This document shows positions 11,263 through 24,237 of a stretch of DNA of 64,000 nucleotides, piece by piece. The notes under the pieces were generated by a model. That model was not told where the DNA came from. It was given only the letters and a program-made list of their open reading frames with translations, and did no database searches. This DNA is from Cristatella mucedo (Eukaryota > Bryozoa > Phylactolaemata > Cristatellidae): NCBI GenBank assembly GCA_009760855.2, contig WPIO01000026.1:308001-372000 (forward strand), given 5' to 3'. The position numbers were made by a program, and so were the translations under genes. Each line of letters starts with the position of its first letter. The first letter of the stretch is position 1.

Positions 11263-13939
11263 CCCCGGTCTCACGGCGTGACGGTACCAATGCCGGCATA
11301 CAAAGCAGTCGTGCACAGCGAAAATTATTTCGCACGCAAAAAACACTTAGGAATTTCTGTGCATTTATACCAGCTATTGCAAATTTGCTAGCCCAGTAAT
11401 GTCCCTCCAATGGGCGCCATTCACTTTAGGAGCCAGAAGCGGTCGCAAACTTAATTTTTTCCTAAAAACACGTAAATCTTCTTTTAGTGTGAGGTGCTAA
11501 ATTATGATCTACGAAAAGCTTTCCCACGAGCTTTAAAATCTCCCCATCAAAGACAAACCGATAATAACTGACGCTGTCCTTCCGCTATCTCTTTAACATT
11601 TAGGTAGACGCCCACTTCTCCGGCTCTGAACGTCGTCGCCTGCCATGGCGATAGATGCACGGTTGTCACACAAGCAAATAAAACTAATTGATCACGATTA
11701 TATGATTCCTACAAACTTGCTACAAGCCGAAATATGTTAGTCAAATGAAGCAAGCAGTTCATTATATCCATTGTATTTTATGAGTGCATATAAAATTATA
11801 TAATAAAAACGGATCTGCATCTACGTTGCGTCTCATGGTCTTGCAGGTTTTATGGCTACGACTTGGTCTCCAGTCATGCGTTCATTTTTACCAGCAGTTT
11901 AAGCGGGCTTCATTTCTCGTGCTTGCTCTGGCGCTACACACATTCACGTTCATTCGATCACTCGTTCATAATTATTCATGCATTTTTGTCCGAATTCTGT
12001 ACATCTATCGATAAATAATTTCCAAAAGACTAACTTTTCTGCTGCTCACGACGCGCTAATGCACGCACGCATAACTCTTTTGCGTCCAACGAGCGTTAAT
12101 ATCTTACTTTCATAGTGAAATAAAAGTAGAAATAGCACTAATTTCCTTCACCGCAAAAAATACATCGTGGGTATGTTTTACAAAAAAATTCTCTTTAAGT
12201 TAGGAGCACAAGCACCTCAAAGGACATACTCGCGACTATGCACACAGCCGGGCGCAAGCCGGTGCTGAGCGACAGCGATGCGACACGCATGCAGTTTCGA
12301 GAGAATCTTTTGCTACATTGTAGACATTTTGCGGCTCAGCAAGTGCTAGTAGACCGACTACGAAGAGCCCGTTAGGCTACCATGTTTGAAAGGATCAAGA
12401 TATCCTACGCGCACGCTCATTTTTGTGCGAATAGAGGCTGCGCCAATTCGTCGGATTGAGCAAACTCAAATGAACCAGCCCGCCCTACGGGCAGCAACGC
12501 GATGCTGCCTGCAGAGTGTGGTCGCGACATCCAGCTTCCGGTCCTCTCCAAAAACTGGCTACGAAAAACTTTCCTTTCCCCTGCCGATTTGGTCGCAGAA
12601 CGTGTGAGGCCTGCTATCCTGGCTGCTACGATAAACACGGGCGACTTTTCTCACTACCTTCCCTCCGCGGTGGGCGCCTTCCTGCTCGGTCATAGTGCCT
12701 ATTTACTCTCTTTTTATCTGCGCGCTCAGAAACGCGGAATTCTCTCCACGGGGCAGCTGCTGCTGGCGTGCTGCCAATATAATCGGTGATGAGGGAAGGT
12801 CAGTTGGGCACTTGACCAGCCTAGCAGCCACAAATGTTATGGCGGGCGATCCTTCTGAGGAAAGAATAGCCCCGGCACCTCCCCGGATGTAGCTTATCTC
12901 CACAAGACACGGTTTTCGTCGTTCTTAGCGCCGTATCACCTAGCCTTACCTGTGCCTAGCGCGGCATCCAAAGTCGCAGCCTGCAACAACCAGGCAGACC
13001 TTTGAGGTGCACTGCAAAATAAACTCGGCATAAGTGCCTTGCAATCTGTCGCAAGGAATGTGCAAGGGCCATTGTCCTGGCTGATATCCGGAGCGACGAG
13101 CTACGGGAGCCTCCCTCGCGATTGGTGGGCCGATGCGTCCAAGAGAATCTACGAGCGAGGATAAAAAAGCGTTTACTGCAAACACTGTAGCGATTTGTGG
13201 TCGGAGATACGAAAACCACGCCCAGCTAGAGTTCCTTTTAATAGCGGCGATGATAATCCAGACACGCTGACTCGCCAAGTTGGCCAGATTGTGACAGTTC
13301 AAGAGATTATAAACGGTTTCTGAATCGCAATACTTATGAGCAGGATAGATCGTGATCTATTGTTTAAATCGCATAAAAAGAAATTCACAGCGATGGTTAC
13401 TCAGTTCAAAACTATGGCTGGCGCTGCGCACATGTGGCCTCTCTGTGGCTTTCGAATGTACCGATCCATGTTAAGGACTTGCTATACAAGAATGTGTGCT
13501 TTTGTTTGGTGTCTTGCTCCACTAACGTAGGCACACCTGCAAGTATCGGTGCAGTTCGTACGTCTCATTAGCTGTACTTCGAGGCGCTGGCTTCGGCCAG
13601 TATATTATATATATTTGTGCCAATTGACTCTATTTGAAGAGCAGTGACTTTTATATCGTAACAGCGCAGCGTTTTTAGACTGCGCACACGGGTAACTACA
13701 TGACAGATGAAGAGTTATGTAGACTCTTGTACCGAAGGATATCGGCGAAAGAACTGCGTAAAATACAGTGCCTCAGCATTTTGGGAGATGCGGTCGTAAA
13801 CACCCCACCCTAAGCGACAGCGTCCGTCTGCGCAGACCGCTTGATGGCTACCGTCTATCAGACGGATGGCAGAAAGAGCGGGTTCCTGGGCACCGGAAAT
13901 ATTGTGGACAATATTGCACTCGCTGAGCGATTCTATGTC
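11263..13939. other. No gene recognised; upstream flank of EXOSC3
   Basis: Short open frames on both strands show no recognisable domain. The last few hundred bases should hold the EXOSC3 promoter and 5' UTR, but I see no convincing TATA box. An in-frame ATG at 13844 gives an alternative, longer N-terminus for EXOSC3. Confidence 0.4.
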
Positions 13940-14134
13940 ATGGCCTCAGCACGGCTAGGCGGTGTGGTTCTGCCGGGCGATGACTTGACCGGCGTAGCTG
14001 GCGAAGACTCGGGTACGCTCTCTTTGAGAGGACCCGGAGTGCTTCGAGAAGCCTCAAAGAGCATTTCATGCAAGCCGGGAATATTGAAAGAGAGTGGCGG
14101 CCATACTTTGTGGATTGATTCGAGGCAGAAGCGG
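13940..14134 (+). CDS. EXOSC3: EXOSC3/RRP40 exosome subunit, exon 1
   Basis: This is exon 1 of the exosome cap protein RRP40 (EXOSC3), an RNA-binding subunit of the nuclear and cytoplasmic RNA exosome. The four exons (13940-14134, 14791-14940, 19843-20015, 24036-24237) give a 239-residue product, close to yeast Rrp40 and a little shorter than human EXOSC3. This exon encodes the N-terminal domain: VVLPGDDL near the start (compare VVLPGEEL in human) and LWIDSRQKR at the end. It closes with CGG followed by the donor GTAACG, phase 0. I chose the ATG at 13940 because conservation begins right after it. The in-frame ATG at 13844 would add 32 residues of unknown type. Confidence 0.9.
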
Positions 14135-14585
14135 GTAACGTCGAAGTTGACCGCGACCGGCGGCTTTAGTTATGCCTTTGCAACCTCGCTCTACTCACGG
14201 TGCTGTGAGTAGAGCGAGTGGTCTCTGTGAGCTCGTTGTCTCCTATTTGTGTACGCGTCGCGAACGGAACCTCTCATCATTTGGCGTGTATGGTTCTCAG
14301 CTCGAGGAGTGCATGTATTTGTTGGCAAACGTGTTGCACGTTGCATCGGGCCGAACTCAGATTTGTTCCCATGGCGTTAAAGTGACTGGCTCTAACTCTA
14401 TAGTTTCATAATTGACTGCTGGATAATTGGCAAGCTGATTTGTCTGATCAAACGCTTCAGCCGCTGACATGCTAAAAGTAAGCCGCTTGTAGAGTTAGCA
14501 TTTTTATGTCAAAAGCAAAAGGATTTTACTTCGATCTGTCAGGTTTTTATCGATTTTGAAATGTCCTGTTCGTTGCTTTCTGTGT

Positions 14586-14748
14586 GAGCTGGTTTGGCCC
14601 AGTGGTTAAGGTGCTTGCCCCGATCAAGGTCTAGCTGAGGTCGTGGGCTCGAGCCCTGTTGCACATGTGTAGCGCCTGAATGGAGATTCTCTTATGGGTA
14701 CAAATGAATTTATATATATATATCTATATATATATATATATATATATA
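14586..14748 (+). mobile_element. SINE-A, tRNA-derived SINE (intron 1 of EXOSC3)
   Basis: The head has an A-box-like TGGCCCAGTGG and a B-box-like GGGCTCGAGCCC. The body has TGTAGCGCCTGAATGGAGATTCTCTTATGGG and the copy ends in a (TA)n tail at 14711-14748. It is the only SINE-A copy on the + strand and the one with the clearest A box. Confidence 0.85.
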
Positions 14749-14790
14749 TTGAATGCGGCCACGGTTTGGCTAATCGATGCTTTTTTTTAG

Positions 14791-14940
14791 TACATTCCTG
14801 CAAAGAGTGACAATGTCATTGGGATTGTGGTGGCCAAAGCCGGAGACACGTTCAAAGTGGACATTGGATCAAGTGAACAGGCCAGCCTATCCTATTTAGC
14901 TTTTGAAGGTGCCACCAAGCGAAACCGCCCGGATGTAAAG
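14791..14940 (+). CDS. EXOSC3: EXOSC3/RRP40, exon 2 (S1 domain)
   Basis: The acceptor is TTTTTTTTAG before 14791 and the donor GTATTG follows 14940; both are phase 0. It encodes residues 66-115, the first part of the S1 RNA-binding domain. It includes the family signature [19 protein letters not shown], nearly identical to human EXOSC3. The frame is fully open. Confidence 0.95.
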
Positions 14941-16057
14941 GTATTGAAGCTCTCTGCTGTTGTTGCTTGCGTATGCAGCACTGCTGCTACCTGCTGCTCT
15001 TGTGCATGCCTTTCTCTTATTTGTGCATAGAGGAGATGACGTCGAGAGTCTCAGAAATCCATTATTTCTGACTGGGTCTCACGTACCTATAATAATAATT
15101 ATTATCATATATTTGTATAGTGCCTTTAGGGAAGTCAAATCTCTTGTAGGAACTTAACATATGTTGCAAAGTAAGCATGGTCAGATGGTTAGTGGTGACA
15201 AGCACACTGTCCTAACATGGTAGAGGTAAAATGCTCAGTGTAAGTATGCACAAACATGCAAAGGACGAGTCATATGGACCCTCTAAATGCCGGATAAATA
15301 TGTGCGTTTTAGCTTCTTTTTAAATGTGGTCAAGTCAGGGGATGTTGTCACTTCAGTTAGTAGTGATTTACGAGCTTTAGGAACATACGAACTAAAGGCA
15401 CGATCTCCAAAGGATTTGAGGTTCGTACGAGGTATAGCTAAACGATTTGAGCCAGTGAGTCAGAAAAGTAGGGGGTACGATTCCTACCCTGTTGGCAAAG
15501 TAGTTCTGATAGGTAGGCTGGAGTCAAAGAATGAAGGGACCTTAAATTTAGTTGACAGAACCTTGAAGTCGATAGGTTATTTGCTTGGGAGCTCCTGCAG
15601 GCCGTCAAGAAGTGGTATGGTGTGGCAACTGTGACTCTCATGGCAGACAAGCGTAGCTGCAGAGATTTGCTTCAGCTGTAATTGCCTGATTGCAATGGCC
15701 AGAATACCAGCAAGCAGTGAGTTAGAGAAGTTAAGATGGGATGTCACAAATGGATGGACCAGTATTTATGTAGTATCTATGTCTACGCAAGCTCGAACTT
15801 GTGAAATATCATGTAACTGAAAGTAGGCAGACTTTACTGTGGATCTGATATGCTCGCTCGTCTAGCGAAAAGTCATTTTGGAACAGAACACCTAAATTTC
15901 TTGCAGATGCTACAGGAGATATGCTGGCAGAGCCAATTTTGACCGTTAAGCTTTTCAATTTCTGCGTCACACTTAGTTTGCCCCATAACTAGTAAGTTGG
16001 TTTGTATCGTCATTCAATGTGAGAAACTTTGCTCTCAGCCATATGGGGATGTCAGCA

Positions 16058-16195
16058 ATAATATAATTCATTCATTTATATAGCGCCCCAAGAGAACTTA
16101 ATCTCTATTCAGGCGCTTTACACATGCCTCGGGGCTCGAGCCCACGACCTCAGTCGGGGCGAGCACCTTAACCGCTAGACCAAACCAGCTCGGCA
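16058..16195 (-). mobile_element. SINE-A inserted in a LINE
   Basis: It begins with ATAATTCATTTATATAGCGC and ends with the A-box side GGTTTGGTCTAGCGGTTAAG on the - strand. LINE sequence continues on both sides, so the SINE is younger than that LINE copy. Confidence 0.85.
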
Positions 16196-16323
16196 ATACA
16201 TGCAGCAAGGGAGTTGAGAGAATTCGACGTGCTGGAGGGCTGGGAGGGATCGAAGCAAAGGTACAATTGAGTATCATCTGCATAGAAGTGAAAGCCTAGG
16301 TTGTGCTTGGTGATCACATCGGC

Positions 16324-16326
<3 letters not shown>

Positions 16327-16372
<46 letters not shown>
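16327..16372. repeat. (AG)n microsatellite
   Basis: A run of about 23 AG dinucleotides inside the LINE reverse-transcriptase region. It encodes a serine-leucine run in the - strand frame. Confidence 0.95.
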
Positions 16373-16375
<3 letters not shown>

Positions 16376-17640
16376 AAACTGAAAATAATGGGACCAAGCA
16401 CAGATCCCTGAGGTACCCCGTACTTCCGTAGTTTCTCGGACGATCTTAATCCTTTCACCTCAATACTTTGGAGTCCCCACTGAAATACGACTTGAATCAT
16501 TTCAGTATAGTGCCAGTGAGGCCCATGCGAGATAAGCCGCTTAAGAAAGGGTGATCAATAGTATCAAACGCTGCCGAAAGATAAAGCAAAACAAGCAGAA
16601 ATTTTTCCAAAGTCTGCAATACTGATAAGGTACGTTATACACCCGATGCAATACTGATTCAGTGGACTGATTGACTCTAAAACCAGACTGGTACTTGGTT
16701 CAGCTGGCCTGCCACTATTCGTTCCAGTGTCTTTCATAGGAACGGTAGAAAGGAGAATGGGTGGCAGTTGCTCAAGTTTTTTTGCTATAGTTTTACTTTC
16801 TCAATTATAGGCCTAACTACAGCCCATTTGAAAGGTATAGGAGCATGACCTGAGGCTAATGACATATTTAGAAAGTTGGTTATGCATGGCGGCATCAAAT
16901 CTATGTATTGTAGAAGCAAGACAGTGGGAATAGAGTCTCTTGGACTAATTGTCTTCTTTGATTGGGATGTGAACTTCAGGATGAGGTTACTTGGCCTAAT
17001 TTGATGTATACATCGAGGTGCTGCACAGAATTTTAGGGACAGCAGTCCAGAGGGGATGCTGCCGTCCTAGGGATGGACTCTCTGATCTTGTCTATCTTGT
17101 TGACGAAGAAGCTAGAGAAGTGATCAGCAAGACCACCACAAGAATTTCTAAGTAATAAGCTAACCAAGGAGCAGTTAAAGAGATGGTTGATCGTAGGTAT
17201 CAGCATTTTTGGAGTGTGCACCTGGGATTCAACAATGCTTTTATAAGAAGCTAGACTTGACCTTTGCTATGATTGATTGGTACGATCTGCAGTAGTCTTT
17301 GTATGCCTGTCGATGGACAATCAGTCGTGAGCAATTCATGCAACGAGGTAGTTGAGAGAATTCGACTTGCTAGAGGGCTTTGAGGGATCAAAGCTTAGGT
17401 ACAAAGGTATGCCATCTGCATGGAAGTGAAAGCCAAGATGTGCTTGGCGATCACATCGGCAAAAGGAAAAGTATAAATTGTGAAAAAAAGCAGACCAAGC
17501 ATAGAGCCTTGAGGTACTCTTCCACATAGTGTAGTAGCTCCACGGATGACCTTTGACAATTTACGGATCTTCTACGGAGTCTCCTACTGAAGTAAGACTT
17601 AAACCGTTGCAGCGCAGTGCTATTGATGTTCAGGGTAGAT

Positions 17641-19842
17641 GGGAGGTCAGCTTTGCTTTTTTTGTCATGAAGAGCTCCTGGGCTTCAGTATTGGTCTACC
17701 TCGAGGCGTCGTTGGGCTCAGTGGCTTGTGTTTGTGTTGCCTGCGACTGCTACTGCTCTTGGGCACCTGATCCGAACTGCATATGCCGAGGGCCGTCTGT
17801 GGTATAGCTGTGTGGGAGGACGTAAGCAGAGGCAGTCAGAGGCACCAGCCCTTCCGTGGAAATCGCCTGCACTAGCAGAATTTGCAAGCAGCTATAAGCA
17901 GCACAAAGGGTTAGCTAACAATTGTGTTCATGGGCACATGTCCCAGAGAGCTAACTCGTATGACTTCCCTTTGCAGTCAAATATGGAGATCGGACTAGCT
18001 ACCAAGTGCAGATTTAGCAAAATGAAGGAAACGTCTGCCGTTACCGGTGGAAAAATTGTGAAACTGCTTGAGGCAGTGAGCTATAACAGTGTGCGTGCAT
18101 TATGAGGCTTGCAATTTCCGAGCCGTGTGTTTGTAGCAATATCAAGCAGGGATTATTTGAACTGGGGATGATGGAGACGAGTAAGTGGAGTGATCTCCAT
18201 AGCTTGAAAATGAGCCATAGTGGACCGTAGGCTCATAAAAAGTGCTAGTATTAAGGACTGATTTGCTTATGTAACAAGAGGTGCAAAGAAGCTCTGACGA
18301 CCGGCTTAAGCTGAGGAAGTCAACAGTCTGCCGTGGTAACTCTAGCAACTTGTACTCTCTAGGACTGCCTAGTGTAGACCTTGGTTTTTCAAAAAGCAAA
18401 ATAATTAAGTCACCTACAATAGGTTTGAGAGATCATGTTCACTGGGCTGTAGCTGACTCGATTTTTGCAGACTGATGAATCAAAGTTCACTGCTTTCGAT
18501 TGGAAGGATGAATGTGAAGCAGCATATAAATGTTACTAAACTTATAATGATCTGCTTGCCATGATGACTGCCATCGGAAGACTATACAGTTCTGCGGCGT
18601 AGTTGTGATTGTATAGGGCTTTTACACGGCTGAAAACTCTCTCGTGTGGAAGGTATTATGCAATCGCATAAATACTGAAGACATCGTTAAGACGTCTGCA
18701 TTCCGAGTATAATGGCACAAGGAGTACTGAACTTAAGCTGGTAACAGGACATCGATACAAAGCAGGCCGTCCACGCAATCGGTGAGAGCATTTTTTGACA
18801 ACGAACTGGATCATGGGTATATTTTGCTAGCTGTACTACCATGGATAAGCATCCGCCTAGATCTAAACCCAGATCAAAGTTGATAAAATTATGTGTGCTC
18901 CATGGCACTTAGTGTTTTGTACAACAAGATATATTTCGTATGAGACTGTTTGCCATAGGTGGTAAGAAACCGCTCAGAATTAGGCCTGGGATAGCGGCAT
19001 CCATGCCAGCACACTTGTGGGAAATGACTTAATATCTCCGTGGAGCCACATGCTAGTTGAATAAGTCATTAAGTCATGAAACATTGAAGTATCACACGGT
19101 CAGCTGTGATTATGAGTATACTTACTTCCAGTAATATGTCCTGATAGCAGACTGATAATTTTTCCGTGAATTTTCTTTCCGATAGTTATGGCAGCTTAAG
19201 CTTGTGATAGCATCCATCGGTATGTGTAAAATGAATGCCCATACAAGCCTGCTCGTGTCTGATTGGACTGGCTGCCGATTTTACCCGACCCGAGTACTCT
19301 TTTTATGTCACGTCAGCTCAACCGTGTAATAAGCTGTGCCTCAACCTGGCCTTATTTGCTGTCGTCTTTGTGCTTTCTATATCGTTGCCAATACACTGTT
19401 GTTTGCTTTTGTGCTAGAAAACGCAGCTTCTTTCCCACTCAATACCTATTTGTGCCTTGAATCTTGGTGCTGCGGTAGGCTGGAACTTGTCCGAGTGAGG
19501 TAGTCGGAAGCTGTGTGTGGGTGCTAGTAGAACACTCATATCTATTTTAGGGTCAGATAAGATTTGGGCGCAGTGGTTCAGTCGGGCTTTCTTGTAACAC
19601 TAATTTATAGTGGAGTCAGAGCTCTTTGTAGGTACATGCAAGGCAGAGCCACGGTCCACTAGCTGCACCTGTAAGCATGACGAGGTGCAACCATGCTGAA
19701 AGCGCTTCGCTGCTGTCCGGTCATTGATCTTCCGATGTGCCGTGAAAAACAATCCGTCATGACAATGTCCGCTGAACTATCGACACGAATATGAACCTGG
19801 TGCGGTTGGACTTGAAATGCTGCTCTGCTCACTGTATTTCAG
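17641..19842. other. Remainder of EXOSC3 intron 2
   Basis: Apart from the acceptor CTGTATTTCAG before 19843, I recognise no gene, SINE or LINE in this stretch. Confidence 0.4.
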
Positions 19843-20015
19843 ATTGGAGATCTGGTGTTTGCCCGGCTCCTTGTGGCCGGTAAGGACGTCGAGCCCGAGC
19901 TGGTGTGTATAGACAGCAGTGGCAAAAGCAACGGCTATGGTGTTGTCGGAGGAACAGCTGGCAGTGGGAGCTCAAATGGCTTTCTTGTTCACATACCACT
20001 GCATGTCAGCCGGAA
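19843..20015 (+). CDS. EXOSC3: EXOSC3/RRP40, exon 3 (end of S1, start of KH)
   Basis: The acceptor CTGTATTTCAG precedes 19843. The exon reads IGDLVFARLLVAGKDVEPE, then LVCIDSSGKSNGYGVVGG, matching human VGDLIYGQFVVANKDMEPE and MVCIDSCGRANGMGVIG. A serine/glycine insertion follows GGTAGS compared with human. The donor is GTACGT after 20015, phase 2. The 68-residue frame at 19905-20111 is an out-of-frame shadow. Confidence 0.95.
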
Positions 20016-22137
20016 GTACGTCCCCATCTTTTGTTCTGCATTCTTTGCTGGCAGTTTTGGGAAAGTGTGTGCCTCCTTGGCGCAGCTAGTGCTGTTGATT
20101 TGGGTACTTGATGTGGCTTGCTGCGAGCGTTCGAGCATGCGACGTACACGCGTTCCCGACTTGAAGATTCATGCCTTGCATATTCTTGCCCACCAAGTAT
20201 AAACAGACTAGCATACCCCTGACTTGTTTCTCGGTGGGGTCTGGCCATTTTAGTCCCTTGTTCATTCATCGACACTTGTCGACTGCACGTTATCTATTTG
20301 GGACTAGTGGAGTTCGCATGGTGAAAGTCTTTAGAACGAACATGTCGTCACTTTTCTATTAAGTCAAGCCGAAATAAGATGCAGACAGTCATGAGGGTCT
20401 AGGCTAAGGCTAAATTAAGGCATGTGCATATGAAATCACTCAGAGCTGCTCATGCACCGATTCAGGTTGTTGGCATGTACTATTTTCGATTTCATTTGCA
20501 AAATCAATTTTTTTTAATTATCGTTGGCAAGCATTCTAACCTGCATCTTTTTGCATGAATGCTAAGCCTTGTTATAGAGGCAATCATTGAACATGTCGCC
20601 TGTTTGTGTATGAAGTGCAGCAGGTCATAAAGCAGTGTGTTCTACTTAGTGAATTGTTGAGGGGATTCGAATTGCCCCATTTATTGAAAGAAGTCCTTCC
20701 TTAAAAGCTACCTCAGATGGAAGTCGTATAAGTGAGAAGTCCGGTGGAGGATGATCTCCGATGTGAGAGATAGGAGAAGCAGGGCATCTTGTGGATTAGC
20801 ACAGTGCGTATTAACAAATGTATTGAGAAATTATTAAACCGAGAGGCTTAAAACCTCATAACTCGTTTACCGTAAACCTATTTTTAGTATTACATACGTT
20901 TGGAACCCTTTCTAATCCGAGCTAGTATTACGAACCTCCTTTCTGACCGAACATGTGAAACAAGGCGGTTTTTCAGTGAAAAGTGGCTATTTTGTACTTG
21001 ATGCTTGACATCGACATGACCAGTCATTGGGTTTGACTTCTTGATCTCAAGGCCCTACCGTACTGCCTCTTGTATCGACAAATAGATGTCAATAAGTATT
21101 AGTCGTGGTTATTTTTGTGTTCAGGTAACTTCAAGTGGCACTTATGGCCGTATGCATTTACAAGTAAATTGATTGAATTTTCGTGAAACTGGAGACACTA
21201 TGTTGTATTAAATAAACAAGTAGCTCCAGGAACAGCTTCTATTGAAATCAAATCTGACATGTAATTCTTGACTGCCACGAAGGAAAAACTAGGAAAGATT
21301 TTTCCCCTGAAATGATGTCAAGCACAATTGAACACAGCCAAGGAATATTTTGACCGGATGAGACTATATTTTTTTCATACTCAGTACTGGCTCAGCATCG
21401 ATAGTGATGTCATTCGACGGCTAAAGGAAGTAGATCGCTCTCTTAAAAATCGCTGTCTATTTTCGTATACATGTATGTAGAGGCAACAAATGTTTTTCGG
21501 TTGCTGTACAATTTCTGAGAATGTAGTTTCAAAATACATTTGTAAATAATTGAAGTCTATTGTTCTGTACTCCCTCGTGCCTTTGTTATATAGCCAAGGT
21601 AAGGAGTGAAATTTCAGAATGATCTTGCCCAAGAAATACCATGTCAAGCAATACAAGTGAGCTTTTAGTTGTCTGGGTAAAGACGTGGCTGCAAAGGCTT
21701 GCTGTTCAAATACCCTTTATTGCTCATAGCTTCTTCGCCAGCTTTCATATTTGTCCTGCTGCATCGTGTCTTTGGCTGTAACTTGAATTATCTTTTACTT
21801 TTAAAGCTATACGGGCAGGGTTTTTTTAGCATCTCTGCCACGTTCTTTGTATGAACAGGCTGTTTAACTTACTGGATCAAAAGCAAAGATGGTGGTCGGT
21901 TTGTTACGAGCGAATGTAAAATTAGCATTCTAAGGACACCATTTATACCTTTATGAACCAATCATTGTCATGTCTAGAAGTTATTAACCGATAATGAGAT
22001 AGATCAATGAGATAGATAATGAGGGCATACTGCTTCCGGTAGCCAGTGCATGAGGCCATTTCAAACGTAAGACAGCACGGTGAACTTCATGTCTGAAGTC
22101 CGTTTATCAAATGTGTGGTGCTTGCCTTAGTTAATAA

Positions 22138-22139
22138 TA

Positions 22140-22172
<33 letters not shown>
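22138..22172. repeat. (AAT)n microsatellite
   Basis: AATAATAAT run of about 35 bases in EXOSC3 intron 3. No LINE 3' UTR is attached to it. Confidence 0.9.
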
Positions 22173-22174
<2 letters not shown>

Positions 22175-22696
22175 GTTACAAAGTTACACATCCAAAGCTT
22201 TTCTTAGTTAATTCAGATTCTTTGAACTTAATTTTTAGGGCTTGTATCCCTAGTTTTTCTTTTGTGGAGGCACACAATTGCTCGTTAACTTTGGTCTCTC
22301 TATTCCTTCTTTCTCCTCTCTCTTTCTCTAGGCCAATTGTTATTATAGCAAGGTCGACAGTTTTGACGAGATTAGTGTAAAACACCATTTCGTCTGCCTC
22401 TTCCTGTGGTAAGTTCAATTCAAAGCTCACAGCATTAGAATGCTCTATGATCCCAGCTAGTTTTCTTAGTTCTTAGATCTCAATATGCTGATATAAAGTC
22501 CTTCAGACAGCCGAATAATCTCTAGATGAATAGATAGAACTTTGTAAGAGTAGTCATCCGGTCCCCACAGGGCAGTGTTTTGCTTAACGCCTTGGTAGTA
22601 GTCAGTCAGCATGGTGTGCCTTTGTAAGGTCGGTGATGATTGTGGAAGCAGTTCTTTAGGATCGTTTCAAAATTTGATTTTAAATGTGTACCCTGG

Positions 22697-22699
<3 letters not shown>

Positions 22700-22730
<31 letters not shown>
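22700..22730. repeat. (AT)n microsatellite
   Basis: About 15 AT dinucleotides in EXOSC3 intron 3. Confidence 0.9.
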
Positions 22731-22732
<2 letters not shown>

Positions 22733-23417
22733 TGCCTAATTTCTTTGTTACGAGTCTGACATTTGAGCCAGCTATATGTCAAATCAGAGTCTTTGAAAAT
22801 TGGCTATTGCTGAGGAATGGCTGGCCAGCTAAATCGTTTATGATTTCCTCTTCTAAACAGAATGACTAGCTGAACCAGCCTATCAAACTGCAGAATGACC
22901 CTTTAGCACTCATAAGAGTTTATTTAAATAGACAGGCTTTTGCTGCAGCTGCTGGAATTGCTTTGTGATATAAGATTAGGCCTGCCTTCAATGGTTCGTA
23001 TATGGTATCGAGGTTGTAAATATATGGGTGCAAGGCAGGTGACATTTACTGTTATTAAGTCATTGCAGCTAACCAAATTGCTCCCATTCCACTGTGTTAA
23101 GTCCATTGCATTGGTTCAACGTTCTACTAGCCATAAAGTCGTTCGCCGAGTGCGTGCTCCGTGTAGCTTACCGAATTGCAAGGAGTGGTGTTTGTTTTGT
23201 AGGCCTCACTGGTCCAACCGACAAGGCAGCTTCCTGTCAGTACAGCTGAATTAGCCCGTGATAGTTTTCTAGCTAACCTTGATGACAGAACCTTAATGGT
23301 TTTTGTCGGAAGTGTTTGCTCAAATCTAGCCATACCTCTTTATTTATGCTCAAGTGTACGGAGGCATCTGGAAAGAATTTGAATTCGTGCACTGCTGAGA
23401 CAGCAGCCGTGTGGACC

Positions 23418-23605
23418 TTAAAAAATAAATAGATCCTAGCTGATAAAACAGCCTCTTTTTTGTATAGCGACAGAAGAGCCTTTACGGCTATCACCACCGC
23501 TTGCAGTGGCGATAAAGAATCGCCCACAGCAGGGATCGAACCCACGACCTCGGGACCGAGGTCGTGAAAGCAACCGCCTTACATAGTGTGCCACCACCTC
23601 TCACC
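23418..23605 (-). mobile_element. SINE-B, tRNA-derived SINE
   Basis: On the - strand the head has an A-box-like TGGCACACTATGTAAGG and a B box GGTTCGATCCC. The body contains GCCGTAAAGGCTCTTCTGTCG and ends near a T/A-rich tail. Related copies lie at 57994, 58473 and 58708. The family is distinct from SINE-A. Confidence 0.8.
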
Positions 23606-24035
23606 CTCAGTGATGAAGTAACTTGCTCGAGTTGGCCCCTTCTGCAGGTTAGCCGATCTGCTTCATTCATGAGCATGTGAAACGGCTTGAGGAATGTGCG
23701 ATGTGCATGCAGACGATATTAATGCAAGACGTTGAAGGGAAGCAGCACTATAGTTTTTTCTAGTCGCCAATCAAAATTTTGTTAGTTTCTACCGGCTTTA
23801 TGCATGCTTAGACTTATTGTGGCAACCTTTTCCGTCGAATGCCTACTTCGTCTGCATGAATTTATGCAATGCAATGACTCCATGCATATATTCCACTTTA
23901 CTTGCTGTATATGCATGTTGTATATGTACAGTTAGTCTCACGGGGTTCATGTTAGTTATATTCTGTCGTGTGGATGACCATGTGCATTTAATTTTGTATG
24001 CTAGTTTTGTGATCAAGTAATGGTGTTGTTTGCAG

Positions 24036-24237
24036 GCTGTTACATCCTGACTATAATCTTTTGAAAGTCCTTGGGAAGCAGCTTCCTTTTGAGTCGGCTG
24101 TTGGCATCAATGGACGCGTGTGGGTCAATGGACGCTCACCCTTGGAGACATTGCTTATTGCGAATCTTCTTTCCACTGCCGAAGCAATATCGAGCAAGCA
24201 AGTGAAGTCTGCTGTTGACCGAGCACTGTGTCGCTAG
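24036..24237 (+). CDS. EXOSC3: EXOSC3/RRP40, exon 4 (KH domain, stop)
   Basis: The acceptor TTTGCAG precedes 24036 and the first base completes a split lysine codon. It encodes LLHPDYNLLKVLGKQLPFE, then the RRP40-type KH signature GINGRVWVNG (the family has GxNG in place of the usual GxxG), then LETLLIANLLSTAEAIS. It ends at TAG 24235-24237. Exons 3 and 4 together give 375 bases, an exact number of codons. The whole four-exon frame is intact, so the gene is probably functional. Confidence 0.95.

Larger units (their letters stand above)
15092..17640 (-). mobile_element. L2/CR1-like LINE copies, nested, in EXOSC3 intron 2
   Basis: The 3' tail and 3' UTR start at 15092. The C-terminal ORF block follows to about 16058, then a SINE-A insertion, then reverse-transcriptase sequence with GVPQGSVLGP and FHFYADDTQLYL (about 16280-16420). 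Sequence from about 17335 to 17640 repeats the YADD region, so at least two copies are stacked. A (GA)n run at 16327-16372 has expanded inside the ORF. All frames are broken. Confidence 0.8.
20016..24035. other. EXOSC3 intron 3
   Basis: A 4-kb intron with donor GTACGT and acceptor TTGTTTGCAG. It holds an (AAT)n run at 22138-22172, an (AT)n run at 22700-22730 and a SINE-B copy at 23418. An 84-residue - strand frame at 22176-22430 resembles no family I know. Confidence 0.6.

Noticed and set aside
22176-22430. 84-residue - strand frame in EXOSC3 intron 3 as a transposon remnant
   Set aside because: Charged low-complexity sequence without a recognisable motif; kept only as a note in the intron entry.
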